DNA from: Archangium sp.
Lineage (GTDB): Bacteria; Myxococcota; Myxococcia; Myxococcales; Myxococcaceae
Direction: 5' to 3'
DNA length: 64,000 nt
Assembly (NCBI GenBank): GCA_030681645.1
Contig: JAUXRX010000027.1
Location: 16,119 to 80,118 of the forward strand
A program made the position numbers and the translations under genes. How positions within the stretch are numbered: position 1 is the stretch's first letter; the number at the start of each line of letters is the position of its first letter. Shown one piece after another: positions 7,912 through 16,252 of this stretch. Below the pieces are notes generated by a model. That model made no database searches and had not been told where the DNA came from. It saw only the letters and a list, made by a program, of their open reading frames with translations.

Positions 7912-10900
7912 TCAGCCCCGCATGGTGCGTCGCCGCCGGAAGAAGAGCAGCAGGCCGAAGGCGAGCAGCGGCTCCACCGAGGTGCACCCGCAGGAGCTCG
8001 GCTTCGGGGTGACGGTGATGCCGATGAAGGCGGGCTCGCTCGAGGTGTCCGCGTCGAGGGCGATGACGCGGAACGAGATGAGCTCGGGCACCTTCACCTC
8101 GGGGGCCACGAAGGTGGTCGAGACGGCGCTCGCCTCGGCGATGGTGACGGTGGCGTCGCCCTGTTGCTGCCAGAGATACGTGAGCGGATCTCCATCGGCG
8201 TCGGTGCCGGTGGCCTCGAGCGTGGCGGTGGCGCCCGACACCACGGTGGTGGAGCCGCCCGCGAGCACCTCGGGCCTCCGGTTCACGTTGCGCACCGTCA
8301 CCGTCATGTCGTCGGTGTCCATGCCGCCGCGGCCATCGCTCACGGTGACGCGGAAGCCGAGCGTCGCGCCGGCCACGGTGACCTCGGGCGAGGTGAAGGT
8401 GTCTGCGGCCAGCTGCACCGAGGGCCCCGACGTCTGCATCCAGGTGAGCGTGAGCGTGTCGAGGTCGCGATCGGTCACCGTGCCGGGCACGAGGGTGACC
8501 ACCTCGCGCTCGGGCGCGGTGATGCTGGAGGTGCCGGCCACGGTAGGCGGGTGGTTGGTGCACAGGCCGCGGTGGGGCACCGCGTCGGTGAAGGGCTCGG
8601 TGGTGAGGCCGTTCACCTGCACGTCGTCGAGCGTCCAGCCCGAGGTGCCGCTCGCCTCGTCGGTGCCGATGCGCCAGCGCAGCCACACGGTGCGGTTGGC
8701 GTACTGGGTGCCGAAGTCGGCGGTGACGGTCTGCGCCGCCATCTGCGCCCCGCCGTAGGCCGCCTCGCCCGCGAGCGGGTTGGTGGTGCCGGTGGCCAGG
8801 GTCACCGGGTACGTTGGCGAGAGCGCGGAGCCCGGCACCGCGGTGAAGGTGGTGCCGTCGGTGGAGAGCTCCAGCCGCCCGCCGTCGAAGTACTGCATCG
8901 TGACGCTGGTCTCGAACAGGTACGTCTGGCTGAAGGTGACGGTGAAGGGCCCCGCCCCGACCGCCAGCGGAGGGGTGGTGAGGGTGCTCTCGCCCGCGCC
9001 GTCCATGCCGCGGCCGGTGATCACGTGCGAGAGCGGGCTGAGCGCGCGCACGAACCACACCTGTTCCCAGGGGAAGTCGCCGTTGCCGATGGCTTCCCAG
9101 CCCGGCGCGGCGTTCTCGAAGCCTTCCCGCATCGCGGGCACCAGGTCGGCGTTGAGCCGCACGGTGACGCTGTCTTCGAAGCGGCCCTGGAGCAGCGCGA
9201 GGTCGGGGTCGGTGATGGTGACGGTGACCACGGACGACTGGAAGCCGGTGGTCACGCCCAGCGAGGTGGGTACGGTCAGGGTCACCACCGTGAAGGGCTC
9301 GTTCGCGGGCACTGCCACGGGCGCGGGCGAGAGCTGCAGCGAGGCGTTGCTGCTGTTGAGGCGCAGCGAGCCGCGGGTGAGCCGGCGGGACCCGACGTTG
9401 AGCAGCTTCACCGTGAGCGTGCCCGTCTCGTTCGAGTCGAGCTGCCCGTCGGCGTCACAGTCGTCATCGGTGTCGTCCACCGTCACCGAGATCAGCCGGT
9501 AGCTGCCGCCCACGGTGAAGTCTTCGGCGAGCGGCGTGTTGGTGGTGGAGCGGCGATCTGACGAGGTGGCCAGCGCGCCCAGGCCGCGCTGCGCGAACGC
9601 GTCGACGAAGAGGGGGAAATCGACCGTGGGGCTGGAGGCCGCGACCACCGCCAGCAGCGCGTCGCGCGCCTCGATGAAGGTGGGCAGCACCGGCGTCGCC
9701 TTGAGCGCGGCGACGAGGTAGCCGCCCATGGTGGCGCGCGCCGCGTCGGCGGTGACGCCCGGCTTGCGCAAGAGCTTCACCTGCGCGTCCCACCACATGC
9801 TGGCCCACACCTCGCCGGCGTTGTGCACCTCGGCGTTGTCGGGGCCGTTGCCGAGATCGCGCGGCACCAGCGGGGGCAGCGGCACGTTCGTGCCCACGTG
9901 CTTGAAGGTGAGGGGGTTCTTGGTGCGATCGGTGGAGTACGGGTAGCGGCGCACGCCGAAGTAGTGAGAGGGGCGCACGCTGCCGTCCCAGTCGGGGCCG
10001 CCGACGCTCCAGCCGCCGATGGCGAAGGCCCCCTGCCAGAGATCGTTGCCGGTGCGGGAGGCCTCGGGCTCACGCGCGGAGAACCAGAGCGCGACGAAGT
10101 CGCTCCAGCCCTCGCCCATGGCGCGCCCGGGCCCGTTCTGCAGCCCCAGCGAGTCGCCGATGAGGCGGTTGGTGAGGAAGTGGGTGAACTCGTGCGTCAC
10201 CACGGTGGTGTCGAGGGCCACGTCGCGCTCGAGCGTTCCGGGGGGCCGCACCAGGTGGGCCGAGAGCACGCCTCCGTCGGCCACCAGCTCGCGCAGCCTG
10301 AGGCCCGCGTCGGCCCCCACGCACGCCGCCACCAGCGAGGGCTCGGCGATGGTGAAGCAGGTGTCGCTGGCGAAGAGCAGGGCGCTCACGCCCGCGTCCT
10401 TCGCGGCGTCGAAGCGGCGGCCGAGGCTGCAGGTGGTGCCGATGTCGACGAGCACCACGCTGCCGGTGAGCGAGGCGGGGTTCGCCCACGGGTCGCAGCC
10501 CGCCGCGCCGCCGTCGAGGTCGGTGACGATCTGCACGGGGCCGGTGACGTCCCAGGTGCGCTCGCGGGTGACGGCGGGCGGCGCCCCGAGGAAGGTGCCG
10601 CCGTCCGCGAGGGAGGCGGTGGTGATGGTGAGCGTGCTGGGGCGGGGCTCGTCGAAGAGGAAGAGCTGCATGCGGCCGGGCTCGCCGTCCGCGGGGGTGC
10701 CGAAGCTGGCGTTGTTGCGGCCGGCGAAGTCGTGCACCTCGATCTTGATGGCGTCGCCGCCCAGGCCGCCGCGCCCGAAGTTGTCGGCCTGGCCGTTGCG
10801 CGCGGTCTCGTTGAAGCCGAGATCGTAGAAGACGTCGTGCATCCAGTTGGTGACGAAGAACGCGTGAGTGGCCGACGCCGCGCGCTGTGAGGGCGAGAAG

Positions 10901-12033
10901 GTCGCGGGCTGCGCGAGGTCGTACGTGTAGTCGAAGGTGGCGGCCGAGCTGGGCACGACCACGAAGTCGCCGCCGCCGTCGAGGCCGTCGGGTGCGCTCA
11001 GGTCTGCGTAGGCGCGCGCGTTGTTACCCGAGAGCTCGGTGGCGCCGGCGGGGAGCCAGGGGTCGTTCGTCGAGAGCCCCGCGTGGTCGAGGGTGACCAG
11101 GCTGGGCCCCACGGCGACGGGGGCGAAGCCATCAGGCACGCCGGTGGGGTGGGGGAGCGCGGCGTCGCCGACGGGCGAGTCGAGGGGGTGAAAGGGGTCG
11201 GCCCACACGCGGTACGTGTGCGCGGCGTTGGCCTCGAGCTCGGCGAGGCAGAGGAGGCGCCCATCGACCGCGCTGATCACCAGAGCCCGCAACCCTGTCT
11301 CGCTCTCCCCCGCGGGGGAGAGGGCCGCGCCTTCCACCTCGAGGTGCCACGCAGGCAACAACATCTGCCCATCATCGAAGTACACGCGCCGCGCCCGGGG
11401 AGGCGAAGCGAAGGCCGCACCCGCCTCGTGCACCACCCAGCCACCCTCGCGAAGCGCGCGAACCCGAAACGTCTCAGGCGAAACGAGGGCGCCGCTGATC
11501 CGCTGCGCCGCCGCAGCGATCGCACTCTGGGCGTTCAGCCTGAACTCACCCTGGGGACTGGGCTCGGTCGCGAGCGACCCGGTGAAGGCGACCAGCTCGT
11601 ACCGCTCGGTCATCACCACGTCGAGCTCGTCACGAAGCAGCGGCACCCCCTCGTGCGAGCGCGAAAACCCCACCACCACCGCGCCGCGCCCCAGGTCGTG
11701 CACCTCGGAGACGACGAGGCGGCCGATCAGCTCGGGGCGGAGCCGGTACACGGCCGCGTAGCGAAGCAGGTGCTGCCGCGCGGCCTGGGCGGCGGTGAGG
11801 CCCTGGTCCCGAAGGCCGCGCGCGCCCGGAAAGCGCTCGGCCCAGAGCATGGTGGGCACGCCCCGGCGCGGCTCGACGGCGGTGACGTGGCTGCGCGCCA
11901 GCAGCGCGAGGGCCTCGGGGCGCAGGCCGTCGGTGAGCGCGCGCTCGTGGGTGTTCTCGAGGAACGCGTCGTACCCGCCCGCCCGTTCATCCCCGGCGGA
12001 GAGCAGAACTGTGACGACCAGAGACACCAGCAT
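7912..12033 (-). CDS. Fungalysin-type M36 metalloprotease with PA insert, Ig-like repeats and MYXO-CTERM tail
   Basis: 1373-residue secreted protease. It has an N-terminal signal (MLVSLVVTVLLSAG) and an FTP-like propeptide (about 25-270). The M36 catalytic domain is about 340-900, with zinc site HEFTH (614-618) and downstream GEGWSDF (640-646). A protease-associated (PA) insert lies about 485-600 (DAAKDAGVSALLFASDTC). Beta-sandwich domains follow, including two PKD/cadherin-like repeats near the end (TVTDRDLDTLTLTW and TGTDADGDPLTYLW). The C-terminus is a MYXO-CTERM-like signal: Cys-Gly-Cys, a hydrophobic helix (LLAFGLLLFF) and RRRR. Such tails are known to route proteins to the myxobacterial cell surface through a myxosortase. 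The ATG at 12033 was chosen over a longer upstream frame because it begins the signal peptide and has GGAGCG just upstream. Probably a large extracellular proteolytic enzyme used in predation or nutrition. Confidence 0.92.
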   Translation of the reverse strand: MLVSLVVTVLLSAGDERAGGYDAFLENTHERALTDGLRPEALALLARSHVTAVEPRRGVPTMLWAERFPGARGLRDQGLTAAQAARQHLLRYAAVYRLRPELIGRLVVSEVHDLGRGAVVVGFSRSHEGVPLLRDELDVVMTERYELVAFTGSLATEPSPQGEFRLNAQSAIAAAAQRISGALVSPETFRVRALREGGWVVHEAGAAFASPPRARRVYFDDGQMLLPAWHLEVEGAALSPAGESETGLRALVISAVDGRLLCLAELEANAAHTYRVWADPFHPLDSPVGDAALPHPTGVPDGFAPVAVGPSLVTLDHAGLSTNDPWLPAGATELSGNNARAYADLSAPDGLDGGGDFVVVPSSAATFDYTYDLAQPATFSPSQRAASATHAFFVTNWMHDVFYDLGFNETARNGQADNFGRGGLGGDAIKIEVHDFAGRNNASFGTPADGEPGRMQLFLFDEPRPSTLTITTASLADGGTFLGAPPAVTRERTWDVTGPVQIVTDLDGGAAGCDPWANPASLTGSVVLVDIGTTCSLGRRFDAAKDAGVSALLFASDTCFTIAEPSLVAACVGADAGLRLRELVADGGVLSAHLVRPPGTLERDVALDTTVVTHEFTHFLTNRLIGDSLGLQNGPGRAMGEGWSDFVALWFSAREPEASRTGNDLWQGAFAIGGWSVGGPDWDGSVRPSHYFGVRRYPYSTDRTKNPLTFKHVGTNVPLPPLVPRDLGNGPDNAEVHNAGEVWASMWWDAQVKLLRKPGVTADAARATMGGYLVAALKATPVLPTFIEARDALLAVVAASSPTVDFPLFVDAFAQRGLGALATSSDRRSTTNTPLAEDFTVGGSYRLISVTVDDTDDDCDADGQLDSNETGTLTVKLLNVGSRRLTRGSLRLNSSNASLQLSPAPVAVPANEPFTVVTLTVPTSLGVTTGFQSSVVTVTITDPDLALLQGRFEDSVTVRLNADLVPAMREGFENAAPGWEAIGNGDFPWEQVWFVRALSPLSHVITGRGMDGAGESTLTTPPLAVGAGPFTVTFSQTYLFETSVTMQYFDGGRLELSTDGTTFTAVPGSALSPTYPVTLATGTTNPLAGEAAYGGAQMAAQTVTADFGTQYANRTVWLRWRIGTDEASGTSGWTLDDVQVNGLTTEPFTDAVPHRGLCTNHPPTVAGTSSITAPEREVVTLVPGTVTDRDLDTLTLTWMQTSGPSVQLAADTFTSPEVTVAGATLGFRVTVSDGRGGMDTDDMTVTVRNVNRRPEVLAGGSTTVVSGATATLEATGTDADGDPLTYLWQQQGDATVTIAEASAVSTTFVAPEVKVPELISFRVIALDADTSSEPAFIGITVTPKPSSCGCTSVEPLLAFGLLLFFRRRRTMRG

Positions 12034-12230
12034 GGAACGCTCCGCGGTACGGGGAAGGGACAGAGCATTGCCAGCGAAGCCGTCCGCGGCAAGCCATTGT
12101 CTTCCGCTCGAGGCCGGCAGCACCGAGTCACGGCGACCCACGCCTCGCGCGTTGACCCGGGCAAGGCTGGTGCAACTTGCCGTGCTTCCGCCGTCCTGGG
12201 CCGGTACGCGACGTGCTGAGCGCACGCCTC

Positions 12231-13145
12231 ATGAAGATGACACTCGGAGTCCTCCTGTTGGGTGTCAGCGCTCTGGCGACGCCGCGGCCCTCTGCGGTGC
12301 AGCTGTGCGTCGAGCTCCCGCCTGGCGTGGAGCTGTTCTCGACCGCCGCGGCGCCGAACTACCGCGAGCTCGGCCCCGGCCTGTGGATGCTGGACTTCGA
12401 CGTGCGCCTCGACGGCCAGCTGCCTGAGCGCATCACCCGCGCGAACCCCTCGTGCCTGCGGGCGTGGCTGCAGCCGCGCGCCGTCAGGCAGGTGACCCTC
12501 GACTTCGAGCGCATGCCGCTCAACTTCACCGCCGAGCCCCGGGCTGTCGACCTCAAGCTCAAGGCCGATCTCCTCCACGACGCGGGCGAGCTCAGCGTGG
12601 CGCAGGCGCCGTTCGCGCGGGTGAAGTCGACGGTCGACGGCGCGCTCACCTTCGCGCGCGTCACCGCCGCGGGCCTGGTGAAGGAGCCACCCGACGCGCT
12701 GCCCAGCGGCCAGTACGTGGTGAGCTACGTGCCGACCGCGCTGCCCACGGGCAAGTGCAAGGCCACAGTGGAGGTCGTGGCGATGGGCTCGCTCACCCAG
12801 GAGAAGAACCCGCGCGCCGTGGCCGAGCTGGCGGAACACTACGCGCAGACCCTGCTTCCCTTCGCGCTCGAGGAACAGGGCGTCACCTGCACTGACGCGG
12901 AGGAAGTGGCGGCCGAGGTGCTCCTCGTCGACGGCATCTTCTACCGGCCGCTCAAGCCGAAGCTGGTCAAGCGCACCATCGCCGCGCGGCAGCCCCGGTA
13001 CGAGCTGCGCCACGACGGCCAGGTGTTCGACCTCGCGCAGCCCGCGCGCGTGACGGTGGAGCCCGGGCAGACGCTCGAGGTGACGAAGGTCGTCGCCGCT
13101 ACGGCCGCCGCCGCGGAGACGCCGCCGATGGCCCGCCCCAACTGA
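12231..13145 (+). CDS. Secreted protein of unknown function
   Basis: 304 residues with a signal peptide (MKMTLGVLLLGVSALATP). The mature part is a mix of strands and short helices: VQLCVELPPGVELFS, a middle region of charged strands, a long helix RAVAELAEHYAQTLLPFALEE, and a strand-rich end VFDLAQPARVTVEPGQTLEV. Cys at about residues 24, 75, 180 and 221 could form disulphides. I do not recognise the family. It is divergent from the M36 protease (197-bp shared upstream region) and convergent with the flavin reductase (4-bp gap). Two in-frame ATGs six bases apart can start it; the first is used. Confidence 0.65.
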   Translation: MKMTLGVLLLGVSALATPRPSAVQLCVELPPGVELFSTAAAPNYRELGPGLWMLDFDVRLDGQLPERITRANPSCLRAWLQPRAVRQVTLDFERMPLNFTAEPRAVDLKLKADLLHDAGELSVAQAPFARVKSTVDGALTFARVTAAGLVKEPPDALPSGQYVVSYVPTALPTGKCKATVEVVAMGSLTQEKNPRAVAELAEHYAQTLLPFALEEQGVTCTDAEEVAAEVLLVDGIFYRPLKPKLVKRTIAARQPRYELRHDGQVFDLAQPARVTVEPGQTLEVTKVVAATAAAAETPPMARPN

Positions 13146-13149
13146 CAGC

Positions 13150-13902
13150 TCAGTCGTAGCTCTCGAGGTGCAGCTGCTGCCGCTCGGCGCCGCCCTCTTT
13201 CTTCAGCACCTCCCGCACCTCGAGCAGCATCTTCTTCACCCCGCAGATGTAGGCATGGGGCCGGCCCTGCTTCGCCAGCTCCTTCCACAGCCCGAGCGCG
13301 TGGGTCTGCACGTAGCCGCGCAGGCCGGTCCACTCCGGTGGAGGGCGGGACATCGAGAGCATGAAGCGCAGCCGCGGGTGCGCCTTCTCCAGCGCCTCGA
13401 ACTCCTCGCGGTAGAGCGCGTCGGCGGGCGAGCGCACCCCGAAGAGCACCCACAGCGGCGTGTCACCTCCGGCGGCGAGCGCGTCGTGGATCATTCCCCG
13501 AAACGGCGCCACGCCCGTGCCGGTGGCCACGAAGAGCGAGGGCCCTGCCTCGGCGAGGCGGTGGAACATGCCCTGCGGCCCCTTCACCTCGAGCCGCGTG
13601 CCCACGGGCGCGTCGGTGAGCCAGGTGCTGCCCCGGCCCCCGTCCACCCGCGTCACCACCAGCTCGAAGCGCGGGCTCCCGCTGGGCACCGAGGCCACCG
13701 AGTAGGCGCGCCGCAGCGGACGGTCCTTCTCATCGAGGATGGGCAGCACCAGGCTCACCCACTGCCCCGAGCGGAAGGTGAAGGGCTGGCCGTCGGCGCG
13801 CTCGAAGACGAGCTCCTTGACCCGCGGCGTCACCGGGCGCGTTCCGACCAGCGTGGCCTCGAAGGTCTCGGGCAGGGGAGGGCGGTGCACTTCAGACGTC
13901 AT
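13150..13902 (-). CDS. FAD-dependent ferredoxin/flavodoxin-NADP+ reductase family oxidoreductase
   Basis: 250-residue cytosolic flavoenzyme. FAD-binding beta-barrel about residues 10-105 with RRAYSVAS (63-70, the RxYS FAD motif) and GPQGMF at its end. NAD(P)-binding domain about 110-250 with VATGTGVAPFRGM (125-137) and CGVKKML (218-224). No [2Fe-2S] domain, so it matches Fpr/ferredoxin-NADP reductases rather than CDO-type reductases. It probably shuttles electrons between NADPH and a ferredoxin, flavodoxin or cytochrome partner; no partner gene adjoins it. It is 27 bp downstream of nothing on its own strand and stands apart from the receiver genes that follow, which read the same way. Confidence 0.88.
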   Translation of the reverse strand: MTSEVHRPPLPETFEATLVGTRPVTPRVKELVFERADGQPFTFRSGQWVSLVLPILDEKDRPLRRAYSVASVPSGSPRFELVVTRVDGGRGSTWLTDAPVGTRLEVKGPQGMFHRLAEAGPSLFVATGTGVAPFRGMIHDALAAGGDTPLWVLFGVRSPADALYREEFEALEKAHPRLRFMLSMSRPPPEWTGLRGYVQTHALGLWKELAKQGRPHAYICGVKKMLLEVREVLKKEGGAERQQLHLESYD

Positions 13903-13929
13903 GAGCCTGCTTATGACAGCGGCGCAGGT

Positions 13930-14343
13930 TCAGTGCAGCCCACCCGAAACAGCAGCCCGGCGGAGCAGCTCGGCTGCGTAGTCGCACAGCTCGTCCACGT
14001 CGAAGGGCTTGTCGAAGACGATCGCCCGCATGTCCCGCGCTTCCTCGTGGACCTCTGCGTCGCCGAACGCGGTGATGAAGATGACCGGCGTGTCCCCGAT
14101 GGACGGCTCGAAGTCGTCGCGCAGCCCATCGAGCACTTCGAGCCCGGTGAGGCCCGGCATGCGAACGTCGGAGACGATCAGGTCGAAGGGGGCCGGCGCA
14201 TGGGACCGCTCCCAGAGCCGCTCGAGCAGGTCGTCACCGGACGCGGCCTCGGTCACTGCGTAGCCCTTCTTCCGGAGCACGTCGCAGAGGAAGCGGCGCA
14301 GCTCCGCGTCGTCCTCGGCGAGGAGCACCTGGGGCGCGTTCAT
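13930..14343 (-). CDS. Single-domain response regulator (receiver only), second of a pair
   Basis: 137 residues comprising one CheY-like receiver: acidic pocket LLAEDD (7-12), phospho-acceptor Asp in LIVSDVRMPG (around 58), Thr in FITAFGD and Lys in DKPFD. There is no output domain, so it acts by protein contact or as a relay. Its start overlaps the stop of the preceding receiver gene by four bases (ATGA), which points to translational coupling. The sequence ITAFGDAEVHEEA..FDKPFDVDEL is closely parallel to its neighbour, indicating tandem duplication. The start is the ATG at 14343; the longer open frame upstream is shadow of the neighbour. Confidence 0.9.
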   Translation of the reverse strand: MNAPQVLLAEDDAELRRFLCDVLRKKGYAVTEAASGDDLLERLWERSHAPAPFDLIVSDVRMPGLTGLEVLDGLRDDFEPSIGDTPVIFITAFGDAEVHEEARDMRAIVFDKPFDVDELCDYAAELLRRAAVSGGLH

Positions 14344-14774
14344 GAGGTCCCGTCTCGCCAGCCCGCGGGCCGGGTGGGGCTCGCCAGCTCGAGCGCGCGC
14401 GCCCGAAGCAGGTCGAGATCGAAGGGCTTGTCGAAGATCTCCGCGCCGAGCCGTTGGGCCTCGGCGTGCGTCTCGGGGTCGCCGAACGCGGTGATGAGGA
14501 TCACCGGGGTCCTCCAGCCCTGGCCTCCCAGCCGCCGCAGCATCGAGAGCACCTCGAGCCCCGTCATGTACGGCATGCGGATGTCGGAGATGACCAGGTC
14601 GAGCATCTGCCCCGGTGGGGAGATCCGGCTCACCCGGCCGAGCAGATCGTAGCCGTTGGTGACCTCCTCCACCTCGTAGCCGTCGCTGGCCAGGGTCGCC
14701 GCGAGCAGCCGCAACAGCTCGGAGTCGTCCTCGGCGATCAACACCCGTGCGCGCCTGGTGGGGGCGGAGTTCAT
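14340..14774 (-). CDS. Single-domain response regulator (receiver only), first of a pair
   Basis: 144 residues, one receiver domain: LIAEDD (12-17), phospho-acceptor Asp in LVISDIRMPY (around 62), ITAFGD with the conserved Thr, and Lys in DKPFD. No DNA-binding or enzymatic output. Lies 113 bp downstream of the NtrC-type gene and overlaps the next receiver by four bases. It keeps the full phosphorylation site, so it is likely a phosphate sink or diffusible relay for the histidine kinase encoded upstream in the same run; that partnership is inferred from position. Confidence 0.9.
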   Translation of the reverse strand: MNSAPTRRARVLIAEDDSELLRLLAATLASDGYEVEEVTNGYDLLGRVSRISPPGQMLDLVISDIRMPYMTGLEVLSMLRRLGGQGWRTPVILITAFGDPETHAEAQRLGAEIFDKPFDLDLLRARALELASPTRPAGWRDGTS

Positions 14775-14887
14775 GGCGAGGGGCCAGTGCAGGGGCCGGG
14801 CCTGCGCACAACCCGCTGGAATCGCCTCCGGCTCGGCGCCCGGGCCCGTCGCAGAACGCAACACCGTCGCAAGACGCGACGCCCCGC

Positions 14888-16252
14888 CTACCCGCCGTTC
14901 GACGAGGCGCGGCCGAGCTTCCGGTAGAGCGTCGCGCGATCCAGGCCGAGGATCCGCGCGGCCAGGGTCTTGTTCCCCTGCACGCTCTGGAGCACGCGGG
15001 CGATGTACCGGCGCTCGACCTCCTCGAGCGTGACCAGCTCGCGCGGGTCCTGCCCGGCCACCAGCAGGTGCGACGACCGGTACGCGCGCACGCGCTCGGG
15101 CAGGTCCTCGACGGTCAGCTCTTCGTCCTGGGTGAGCGCGACCGCGCGCTCGAGGCAATTCCTCAGCTCCCGCACGTTGCCCGGCCACTCGTAGGCCGAC
15201 AGCCGCTCGGCCACCGCGGCTGACATGCCCTTGACCGGCTTCTTCGACCGCGCCGCGAACTCCTCGAGGAACCGCTGCGCGAGCAACACCATGTCTCCAC
15301 CTCGCGCGCGCAGCGGGGGGAGCTCGAGGTGAATGACGTTGATCCGGTAGTAGAGCTCTTCGCGAAAGTGGCCCTCGGCGATCGCCGTCTCGAGGTCGCG
15401 GTTGGTGGCGGCGATCAACCGGACGTCGAACGGCACCTCGGTGTTGCTGCCCAGCGGCCGGGCCGCGCGCTGCTCGAGGGCGCGCAGCAGCCGGGGCTGG
15501 AGCCCGGGTGGCAGGTCGCCGATCTCGTCGAGGAACAGGGTGCCCCCGGTGGCCTGGTGGAACAGGCCCGGCCGGCTCGTCTTCGCGTCGGTGAACGCGC
15601 CCTTCGCGTGACCGAACAGCTCGGCCTCCATCAGCGCCTCGGGCAGGGCCGCGCAGCTGATCGCCATGAACGGGCCCAGCTTGCGCGCGCTGCGCTCGTG
15701 AATCAGCCGGGCCGCCACTTCCTTGCCCGTGCCCGTCTCGCCGGTGATGAGCACCGTGGCGTCAGCCGCCGCCACGCGGCCCAGCATGAGCCGCACCGCC
15801 TGCATCGCCGAGGACTCTCCCAGCAGGCCCCCGGCCTCGTCCGCCTCGTCGCCCGCGCGGCGCAGGTGCTTGACCTCGTCTCGCAGCCGCCGCGTCTGCA
15901 CCGCCCGCTCGAGGGCGATCACCAGCGCCTCGAGCTCGAGCGGCTTGGACAGGAAGTCGTAGGCCCCGGCGCGGATCGCCGCGACCGCGGTGTCGAGGCT
16001 CCCGAAAGCGGTGATCACGATCACCGGCACCTCGGGCCGGTTCGCCACGATGCGCTCGCAGAACTCGAGGCCGTTGAGGCCGGGCATGTTCAGGTCGGCG
16101 ACCACCACGTCGAAGCCCCCGGTCTCGAGCAGCTGTAGCGCCTCGGTGGCCGAGGTGCGCCACTGCGTCGCCAGCCCGCGGCGGCCGAGCCCCTCGGCGG
16201 CCCACTCGCACACCTCACGCTCGTCGTCGACGAAGAGCACGCGCGCGGCCAT
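14888..16252 (-). CDS. Sigma-54-dependent response regulator (NtrC family)
   Basis: 454-residue enhancer-binding activator. Receiver domain 1-120 with VDDE (8-11) and phospho-acceptor Asp53 (VVADLNMPG). AAA+ domain about 140-375: Walker A GETGTGKE (170-177), sigma-54 contact loop GAFTDA (217-222; the usual last Gly is Asp), Walker B GTLFLDEIG, sensor I RLIAATNRD, and arginine/WPGNVREL region (355-362). A Fis-type HTH lies at about 417-445 (GNKTLAARILGLDRATLYRKL region). It hydrolyses ATP to open sigma-54 promoters when phosphorylated. Its start codon shares one base with the stop of the upstream histidine kinase (TGATG), so the two are a translationally coupled two-component pair. Confidence 0.95.
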   Translation of the reverse strand: MAARVLFVDDEREVCEWAAEGLGRRGLATQWRTSATEALQLLETGGFDVVVADLNMPGLNGLEFCERIVANRPEVPVIVITAFGSLDTAVAAIRAGAYDFLSKPLELEALVIALERAVQTRRLRDEVKHLRRAGDEADEAGGLLGESSAMQAVRLMLGRVAAADATVLITGETGTGKEVAARLIHERSARKLGPFMAISCAALPEALMEAELFGHAKGAFTDAKTSRPGLFHQATGGTLFLDEIGDLPPGLQPRLLRALEQRAARPLGSNTEVPFDVRLIAATNRDLETAIAEGHFREELYYRINVIHLELPPLRARGGDMVLLAQRFLEEFAARSKKPVKGMSAAVAERLSAYEWPGNVRELRNCLERAVALTQDEELTVEDLPERVRAYRSSHLLVAGQDPRELVTLEEVERRYIARVLQSVQGNKTLAARILGLDRATLYRKLGRASSNGG

